Assembly (NCBI GenBank): GCA_964447525.1
Contig: CAYUSU010000050.1
Location: 1-5,232, forward strand
Source of the DNA: JAFGDH01 sp964447525
GTDB lineage: Archaea > Aenigmatarchaeota > Aenigmatarchaeia > QMZP01 > QMZT01
Length of the DNA stretch: 5,232 nucleotides
Direction: 5' to 3'
Each line of letters opens with the position of its first letter. Positions within the stretch are counted from its first letter, which is position 1. The notes beneath the pieces are model-generated. The model had not been told where the DNA came from. It searched no databases and was given only the letters and a program-made list of their open reading frames with translations. Shown piece after piece: positions 1-4,012 of this stretch. The translations under genes and the position numbers were made by a program.

Positions 1-19
1 AAATTATGGAAACAGATAC

Positions 20-28
20 TTATATAAA
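20..28 (+). promoter_or_regulatory. Archaeal TATA box of the RNase P RNA gene
   Basis: The sequence TTATATAAA is a good archaeal TATA element. Its centre is about 26 bases before position 51, where the first strand of the RNase P P1 helix begins, and this is the spacing expected between a TATA box and the transcription start in archaea. The purine-rich bases just upstream could act as a BRE, but the match is weak. The fit between TATA position and the RNA 5' end is the main support. Confidence 0.75.
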
Positions 29-50
29 TCTTTTTATAAAAGGAATCAAT

Positions 51-413
51 AGTTGAGCTGGGCAGATAGCTTCCTGGTCGTCTAATGGGTTGATTAACCC
101 TGATAAAGACCGGGAGGAAGCTCCATTCACCTGCCAAGGCAGCGTTGAAAGACGCAGGCCGAGAGGCTTCCATCGGACGCAGAAAAAACCTGCGCAACAG
201 AGCAATGATATCAACGACGTGGCAACACAGATCGTCATTGAGCGTCGAAGTTGCGAAAGGGTGAAATAATCCATGGTGCCGGGTGCAAGCCGGTTTAAGG
301 TTTGATCGGACGGGTTCGATCGGTCGGCTGTAGGCGCTTAGAAAAATGCTATCACCTCCGTTCGGGATCATACCCGAGGAGATGACATAAAATGGGCTAT
401 GCCCAGCACAACT
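51..413 (+). ncRNA. rnpB: RNase P RNA (catalytic RNA of ribonuclease P)
   Basis: This is the RNA subunit of RNase P, which removes the 5' leader of pre-tRNAs in the cytoplasm together with small protein subunits. The ends are set by helix P1: bases 51-64 pair with 400-413 with a single A-A mismatch. Conserved region I is GAGGAAGCTCC at 114-124. Conserved region V is at about 380-398, with the AxAxAA signature at 385-390. P4 can form between AGCTC (119-123) and GGGCT (394-398); compared with the usual AAGTC/GGCTT pair this is a compensated change, which supports the assignment. Other signatures are CAACAGAGCAA (195-205, CR-II), GGGTGAAA (259-266) and GGTGCAAGCC (282-291, CR-IV-like). A stem at 72-79/108-115 carries a GGGTT/AACCC hairpin (P2/P3), and 156-169 folds with a GAGA tetraloop. 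The length of about 363 bases fits archaeal RNase P RNA. I did not assign the A or M subtype. Confidence 0.93.
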
Positions 414-433
414 TTTTTATTTTCTCCCTTTTT
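411..433 (+). terminator. T-rich archaeal terminator after rnpB
   Basis: Directly after the P1 3' strand comes a run of six or seven Ts, then TTTTCTCCC and a second run of five Ts. Oligo-T tracts without a hairpin are the usual intrinsic termination signal in archaea, and the position at the mature RNA 3' end fits. The region also overlaps the likely promoter of the next gene, so partial read-through is possible. Confidence 0.6.
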
Positions 434-440
434 AATTTTA
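429..440 (+). promoter_or_regulatory. Possible TATA-like element for the first propeller gene
   Basis: The A/T stretch TTTTTAATTTTA is centred about 23 bases before the ATG at 457. No Shine-Dalgarno match precedes that ATG (TTAATTTCTTTCT). Both facts fit a leaderless mRNA starting at or near the ATG. The element is a poor match to the TATA consensus and lies in a T-rich terminator region, so transcription continuing from the rnpB promoter is an alternative. Confidence 0.35.
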
Positions 441-456
441 TTGTTAATTTCTTTCT

Positions 457-1695
457 ATGGAACCCCTTGGATTCTCTGGTTTCGAGATGGAGCTGGAAGA
501 CGTTAACCTTTCGAAAGTCAAGAAATGGACCAGAATGTGGACCATTGGTCTCGGAGGCAGTATAGCTCAATCTAGACTTGAAAACGGCGTTCTTTATTTC
601 GGATGCATGGATACTAGGATTTATGCGGTGGATGCAAAAACAGGAAAAAAGATATGGGAATTCAAGACAGACGGCGTTATTATGGGATTTCCCGAAATAC
701 ATGAAGGCACTCTTTACATCGGTTCACATGACGGAAATTTGTATGCTCTCGATATCAAAACAGGGAAACAGCTATGGAGATTCCAGACAGGGGGAGCTGT
801 TACGGCCCTTCCATGTTACGAGAACGGGCGAATCTACTTCATGTCGGAAGACAGGAATGTTTATTGCATAGACGATAATGGGAAGGAGATATGGAGACAT
901 GCTCTGGGAGACAAGATCGTTTCCGCCGTGACCATACATGAAGACAAGCTTTTTGCTGGCTGTTTCGATGGCTTTCTTTACTGTCTAAAGAAAGGGGATG
1001 GTCAGGAAATCTGGAGGTTCGGAACAGGAGCAGAGGTTCACAACGATGTCCGCTTCCTCATCCATGAGGGAATCATTTACTTCGGATCATTCGATTCCAC
1101 TCTTTATGCTGTGAGAATTGACGGCGGGAAGGAGATCTGGAGGCTGAAAACAGGGCATTTCGGGTGCGGTTCATCACCTACACTGTATGACGGTAAATTA
1201 ATATACGGGGTCAGGGACGGGACACTTTTCATGCTCACACTTGAGGGGAAGGAGACATGGCGTTTTCAGTCGGGCGGAATTATCGAGGGTGTCCACATGG
1301 TTCATGACGGCAGGATTTACTTCAGTTCCGGGGACGGGAACATGTACTGTCTGGATATGGGAGGAAAGGAGCTCTGGAGATTCCGCACGGAAGGTGCTGT
1401 TTATGATATGCCTAAAATCCGGAAAAATCTCCTGTATGTTGGATCATGGGACTGTCATTTGTACGCGATTGATATCAATACGCATGAAGAGGCATGGAGA
1501 TTCAACACGTCCAGCAATCAGCCGGCCTGGGTGGAGCCTCCTCATGATACGTTTGAGATGTCCATAAACAGAGAAGGTTCTGACGACGAAGTCCAGGAAG
1601 AGGATAAATATGATGTGAATGTTTCGAATGATCAGTCATTCGATAGCGAGTATTCCGTAAAATCCGAATACGTCACGAAGAGTGAGTATGCATGA
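457..1695 (+). CDS. Cytoplasmic PQQ-like eight-repeat beta-propeller protein with SEYxxK tail (paralog 1)
   Basis: This 412-residue protein is built from eight repeats of about 40 residues. Each has a LYxGSxDxxLYAxD strand followed by a KEIWRFKTG strand, the pattern of the PQQ-like/BamB-like propeller superfamily (Pfam PQQ_2/PQQ_3 type). Residues 6-28 form a conserved leader (F6, F9, ELED 12-15, KK 22-23, RMW 26-28) whose final MW strand resembles a repeat terminus and could help close the ring. The propeller spans about 27-350. Repeat 3 (WRHALGD) and repeat 6 (LIYGVRD) are the most degenerate. Residues about 365-395 are acidic and low in complexity, ending in EEDKYDVNVSND. The last 17 residues are DSEYSVKSEYVTKSEYA. 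There is no signal peptide or membrane helix, so it is probably cytoplasmic. The ATG is supported by gap-free N-terminal alignment with the next gene's product. It is the first gene of a two-gene operon, overlapping the next by ATGA. Ligand and role are unknown; the fold call is firm, but PQQ binding is not implied. Confidence 0.93.
   Translation: MEPLGFSGFEMELEDVNLSKVKKWTRMWTIGLGGSIAQSRLENGVLYFGCMDTRIYAVDAKTGKKIWEFKTDGVIMGFPEIHEGTLYIGSHDGNLYALDIKTGKQLWRFQTGGAVTALPCYENGRIYFMSEDRNVYCIDDNGKEIWRHALGDKIVSAVTIHEDKLFAGCFDGFLYCLKKGDGQEIWRFGTGAEVHNDVRFLIHEGIIYFGSFDSTLYAVRIDGGKEIWRLKTGHFGCGSSPTLYDGKLIYGVRDGTLFMLTLEGKETWRFQSGGIIEGVHMVHDGRIYFSSGDGNMYCLDMGGKELWRFRTEGAVYDMPKIRKNLLYVGSWDCHLYAIDINTHEEAWRFNTSSNQPAWVEPPHDTFEMSINREGSDDEVQEEDKYDVNVSNDQSFDSEYSVKSEYVTKSEYA
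1642..1695 (+). repeat. 54-base direct repeat, copy 1 (SEYxxK tail coding end)
   Basis: This encodes DSEYSVKSEYVTKSEYA plus TGA and matches 2874-2927 without gaps. The copies differ at six bases, all at third codon positions and all synonymous (GAG/GAA, GTA/GTC, TCC/TCA, AGT/AGC, TAT/TAC, GCA/GCC). Inside the copy the peptide is a hexad repeat, SEYSVK-SEYVTK-SEYA. Its serines use both AGC/AGT and TCC codons, so the hexads are not recent DNA duplications. Confidence 0.9.
1682..1685 (+). promoter_or_regulatory. GTGA ribosome binding site for the second propeller gene
   Basis: GTGA matches part of the archaeal Shine-Dalgarno sequence (GGAGGTGATC) and lies six bases before the ATG at 1692, inside the last codons of the first propeller gene. 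It exists because that gene uses AGT for a tail serine. The equivalent serine in the second gene is AGC, which gives no GTGA, and no same-strand gene follows it. With the ATGA overlap this suggests translational coupling. Confidence 0.5.
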
Positions 1696-2927
1696 ATAAA
1701 GTTAGTTTCGGGGATTTTTCCATTGAACTTGAAGATTTCGAAATGAGAAAGACCAAAAAGTTTGACAGAATGTGGAAGGTCAAGTTCGGCGGGGGAGTAA
1801 CTGGACTGACGCATCACGACGGAGTTCTTTATCTGGTTTCGGCGGACCAGCACATATACGCATTGGATCTGGACGGCAACGAAATCTGGAGGTTCCGGAC
1901 GGACGGGATAATATGCGATTCTGATGCAATTATTTACAATGACAAGATATACTTCGGGAGCTATGATTGTTTCATTTATTGTCTTGATGATGGCGGAAAA
2001 CTGGTATGGAAATTCAAAACCGGGGGAGAGATCGGAAGCAGGCCATGTGACGGGAACGGGAAGATATATTGCGGCTCAAGAGACGGATTCGTGTATTGCA
2101 TTGACGCCGAAACCGGAAAAGAGATATGGAGATTCAAGACAGGAGACGAGATTGCGAGTGCCTCGGTTTTCTACAAGAATATGATTTTTATCGGATCATT
2201 CGACGGGAACCTTTACTGCCTCGACTCCGAAACAGGAAAGGAACTCTGGCGTTTCAAGACCGGGGATCACATATTCGCAGACAATCCTTTCCTTATCCAC
2301 GAAGGGGTCATCTATTTCGGGAGTTTCGACAACTACCTCTACGCCGTGGAAATTGAAACCCGTAGGCTTCTGTGGAAGTTCAGGACAGGCAAGTACGGGA
2401 ATTCCCTCCAGCCTGATATCGATGAAGGGGTTATATACCAGTCCGCAAGGGACGGTTTTCTTTATGCGATATCCCTTGAAGGGAAGGAAATCTGGAGGTT
2501 CCATGCAAATGACATGCCCGGAAGACATGTCTTCGACGAGAAGAAGGTATACGTTTCATCTGACGACAATAATGTTTACGCGTTGGACAAGAAAAAGGGA
2601 AAGGAGATATGGCGTTTCCAGGCAGGAAACCACACATGGGCAATGGAACTCGTGAATGGAATATTATATGTCGGTTCTTGGGACTGTCATCTGTATGCGA
2701 TTGATTCGGAAAACGGAAAAGAAAAATGGAGGTTCCAGACATCTGTCCAGTATCAGGAAGCTCTAGATCCTCCCTATGATGCCTGGGAAGTGATGGTAAA
2801 GAAGGAAGTCGTGGAAGAGGAAACAAAAGAGGAAGAGAAATATTCCGTCAATGTCTCCGAGGACTTTTCTAATGATAGCGAATATTCCGTCAAATCAGAA
2901 TACGTCACGAAGAGCGAGTACGCCTGA
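1692..2927 (+). CDS. Cytoplasmic PQQ-like eight-repeat beta-propeller protein with SEYxxK tail (paralog 2)
   Basis: This 411-residue paralog of the preceding gene has the same layout. A conserved leader occupies residues 6-28 (F6, F9, ELED 12-15, KTKKFDRMW 20-28) and aligns position for position with paralog 1. Eight repeats follow to about residue 350; clear examples are IYFGSYDCFIYCLD, IFIGSFDGNLYCLD and IYFGSFDNYLYAVE, with WRFKTGD-type closing strands. Repeat 6 (IYQSARDGFLYAIS) and repeat 7 with its following strand are the most divergent. A lysine/glutamate-rich linker (about 368-385) leads to EEEKYSVNVSED and then the identical 17-residue DSEY tail at 395-411. There is no signal peptide or membrane segment. 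The ATG overlaps the upstream stop as ATGA, and GTGA at 1682-1685 can serve as its binding site, so the two genes are probably co-translated. The last 23 bases overlap the convergent regulator gene. Substrate or partner is unknown; a structural or scaffolding role is as plausible as an enzymatic one. Confidence 0.93.
   Translation: MNKVSFGDFSIELEDFEMRKTKKFDRMWKVKFGGGVTGLTHHDGVLYLVSADQHIYALDLDGNEIWRFRTDGIICDSDAIIYNDKIYFGSYDCFIYCLDDGGKLVWKFKTGGEIGSRPCDGNGKIYCGSRDGFVYCIDAETGKEIWRFKTGDEIASASVFYKNMIFIGSFDGNLYCLDSETGKELWRFKTGDHIFADNPFLIHEGVIYFGSFDNYLYAVEIETRRLLWKFRTGKYGNSLQPDIDEGVIYQSARDGFLYAISLEGKEIWRFHANDMPGRHVFDEKKVYVSSDDNNVYALDKKKGKEIWRFQAGNHTWAMELVNGILYVGSWDCHLYAIDSENGKEKWRFQTSVQYQEALDPPYDAWEVMVKKEVVEEETKEEEKYSVNVSEDFSNDSEYSVKSEYVTKSEYA
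2874..2927 (+). repeat. 54-base direct repeat, copy 2 (SEYxxK tail coding end)
   Basis: This is the second copy of the tail-coding repeat at 1642-1695, with 48 of 54 bases identical and all differences synonymous. Its last 23 bases are also the 3' end of the minus-strand regulator gene (both stop codons are TGA), so these bases code on both strands. Confidence 0.9.
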
Positions 2928-3702
2928 TCTCTAGGGGCTTTGCCATCTTCCACATCGCCCAGAAGTATTTCCTGTACTTTTTTGCCAGTTCCTTGTTGAT
3001 CATCATGAAACCAACAGGTTCCCTCACGTCTTTCCATACAACGTTCACGACTCTGTCTTCGTATATGAATATCACAGCCGGACTCACGAATTCCTCCGGC
3101 AGGTATCTACCTTTCGTCAATCCCTTTTTAATCGAGTCTCTGGGACCCTTGTCGTTTATGGTATCATAATCCATCAAAGAAATGAACTTCTTCCCGGTCC
3201 TCTTCATCTCCTTCTCCAATTGCATCATGTAATATTTGACTCTCTTGAATATCTCGCCTCTGGCCCCCCACACTAGCATGTCGCCCTTGCATCGGATCCA
3301 GTCGTTGTGTATGGCTTTGATCCCTTCCAGGCCGGTGTATATTCGCGCTTCCGGATACTTTCCGGTGGGCTTTCTGAAGGATTTCAGTTCCGGGATTATG
3401 CTTTTGGCGCTTTTCTCGTTTTCATTCAGTTCGTTTTTCTTCTCCTGTAAATACGTCAGGATGCGTTCGGGATTCTCCGCTTTGTAATACCTCCGGTAAT
3501 CCCTTACGATGAAGGTTATGATTCCTTTGTCCTTCAATCGCTCAAGCGAGTCGTAAACCCTCGAACGATGGAGCTTCGTTTTCTTTACCAGTGTCCCGGC
3601 AGTAGCATTCCCTATTTCGAGCATGGTCATATAGACCTTTATCTCGTTTCCTGTGAGTCCGATCTTGCCCAATGTCCTCTCTATAACTGCGTTTTTATCC
3701 AT
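2905..3702 (-). CDS. TrmB-family winged-helix transcriptional regulator
   Basis: The product is 265 residues from the ATG at 3702. Residues about 10-75 form a winged helix typical of archaeal TrmB regulators. LGKIGLTGNEIKVYMTMLEIG is the opening helix pair, TAGTLVKKTKLHRSRVYDSL contains the recognition helix (about 45-58), and 60-74 is the wing. A lysine/glutamate-rich helix at 77-108 probably dimerises. Residues about 118-255 resemble the C-terminal effector region of TrmB-like proteins (EARIYTGLEGIKAIHNDW, LVWGARGEIFK, GRYLPEEFVSPA, KYRKYFWAMW). In TrmB itself this part binds sugars; the ligand here is unknown. An upstream in-frame ATG at 3717 would add five residues. I prefer 3702 because a TATA box (3731-3723) lies about 25 bases upstream of it, which predicts a leaderless mRNA starting at this ATG. 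The gene is divergent from the rubredoxin-propeller operon and convergent with paralog 2 (23-base overlap). It probably represses itself and the divergent operon through the palindrome at 3730-3756. Confidence 0.88.
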   Translation of the reverse strand: MDKNAVIERTLGKIGLTGNEIKVYMTMLEIGNATAGTLVKKTKLHRSRVYDSLERLKDKGIITFIVRDYRRYYKAENPERILTYLQEKKNELNENEKSAKSIIPELKSFRKPTGKYPEARIYTGLEGIKAIHNDWIRCKGDMLVWGARGEIFKRVKYYMMQLEKEMKRTGKKFISLMDYDTINDKGPRDSIKKGLTKGRYLPEEFVSPAVIFIYEDRVVNVVWKDVREPVGFMMINKELAKKYRKYFWAMWKMAKPLEIRRTRSS

Positions 3703-3722
3703 GAATATCCTTTCCATTCAGG

Positions 3723-3731
3723 CTTTATAAG
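3723..3731 (-). promoter_or_regulatory. TATA box of the TrmB-like regulator gene
   Basis: Read on the minus strand this is CTTATAAAG, an archaeal TATA element. Its centre lies about 25 bases upstream of the ATG at 3702, which implies transcription starting at that codon. It overlaps the edge of the palindrome, whose left half covers the BRE position of this promoter. Confidence 0.6.
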
Positions 3732-3756
3732 TGTTGTCCTTAATTAGGAGGACACT
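3730..3756. promoter_or_regulatory. Imperfect 27-bp palindrome, candidate operator of the TrmB-like regulator
   Basis: Centred on base 3743, the two halves are AGTGT, two bases, TCCT and then AGGA, two bases, ACACT, separated by a five-base A/T spacer. Ten of the 13 symmetric positions pair. The site lies between two outward-facing TATA boxes and covers the BRE region of both, where a bound dimer would block TBP/TFB loading. TrmB-family proteins usually bind such dyads next to their own gene. The sequence is not the Thermococcales TGM motif. Assigning it to this regulator is inference. Confidence 0.6.
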
Positions 3757-3758
3757 AG

Positions 3759-3766
3759 TTTATATG
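3759..3766 (+). promoter_or_regulatory. TATA box of the rubredoxin-propeller operon
   Basis: TTTATATG matches the archaeal TATA consensus well and starts three bases after the palindrome. A start about 26 bases from its centre would be near 3788, giving a leader of roughly 30 bases before the ATG at 3819. Confidence 0.6.
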
Positions 3767-3818
3767 ACATCCCCCAATCACATAAACACTCAATTGATAT
3801 TTGTGATGGTTGTCGAAA

Positions 3819-4004
3819 ATGGCGGAAACATTATATCCAGGAATGGTGCAGATGGTTGTGGATATTCCCAGCTGGAAGTGTTCCATTTGTAATTTCGTTT
3901 TCAAGGGAGGCAACCCTCCAAAGGTCTGTCCGCTTTGTCGAAAGGTGGCGGATTTCGAGGAAATCAGGGATTTCAGGGATTTCAGCGACATAAGCAACGA
4001 CTAA
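3819..4004 (+). CDS. Small rubredoxin-like (rubrerythrin C-terminal type) iron-binding protein
   Basis: The product is 61 residues from the ATG at 3819. Residues 17-49 form a rubredoxin-type domain with two CxxC knuckles (C21/C24 and C37/C40) and the spacing WKCSICNFVFKGGNPPKVCPLC, typical of the short rubredoxin domain in rubrerythrins. Such domains bind one Fe (sometimes Zn) through four cysteines and act in cytoplasmic electron transfer or peroxide defence. The glycine that usually follows each CxxC is replaced by N25 and R41, which may change redox behaviour or favour a zinc ribbon. The rest is a short N-terminus and an acidic tail with an IRD-FRD-FSD triplet repeat. A TTG start at 3810 would add three residues; I prefer the ATG because GTGAT at 3803-3807 lies 11 bases before it and only two before the TTG. 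It is first in an operon with the third propeller gene, 8 bases downstream, and may be its redox partner. Confidence 0.85.
   Translation: MAETLYPGMVQMVVDIPSWKCSICNFVFKGGNPPKVCPLCRKVADFEEIRDFRDFSDISND
3964..3984 (+). repeat. 9-bp tandem repeat inside the rubredoxin-like gene
   Basis: The unit TCAGGGATT occurs twice in a row and begins a third time (TCAG). It is in frame and encodes the IRD-FRD-FSD triplets of the acidic C-terminus. Unit length is a multiple of three, so copy-number slippage would keep the frame. Confidence 0.8.
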
Positions 4005-4005
4005 C

Positions 4006-4010
4006 GGTGG
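4006..4010 (+). promoter_or_regulatory. GGTGG ribosome binding site for the third propeller gene
   Basis: GGTGG lies between the rubredoxin-like stop codon and two adjacent ATGs at 4013 and 4016. The spacer is two bases to the first ATG and five to the second, so the second may be the main start; the difference is one residue. Confidence 0.5.
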
Positions 4011-4012
4011 AA

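Noticed and set aside
20..274. Minus-strand open frame of 84 codons
   Set aside because: It is antisense to the RNase P RNA, has no recognisable domain, and the conserved RNA signatures explain the sequence.
311..321. GGGTTCGATC resembling a tRNA T-arm
   Set aside because: It lies inside the RNase P RNA, where GATCG/CGATC forms a local hairpin. No acceptor, D or anticodon arm surrounds it.
1615..1632. NVS in all three linkers as N-glycosylation sequons
   Set aside because: Archaeal N-glycosylation occurs outside the membrane and these proteins show no export signal. Conservation is better explained as part of the linker-tail motif.
457..1695. Assignment as a PQQ-dependent dehydrogenase or BamB
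   Set aside because: There is no signal peptide, lipobox or membrane segment, and I see no dehydrogenase-specific catalytic or calcium-binding region; the protein is essentially only repeats plus a tail. Only the fold is supported.
457..2927. Regular near-repeats about 120 bases apart, at first sight an array
   Set aside because: They are the coding trace of propeller repeats (WRFKTG and LYxGSxD codons). They vary in sequence and have no spacer structure, so this is not a CRISPR or satellite array.
3236..3487. Plus-strand open frame inside the regulator gene
   Set aside because: It is antisense to the helical middle of the TrmB-like protein. Its Phe/Ser-rich composition is what reversed Lys/Glu codons give.
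3810..3818. TTG start for the rubredoxin-like gene
   Set aside because: The GTGAT element would be only two bases away, whereas the ATG at 3819 has workable spacing and is the stronger start codon. The difference is three residues.
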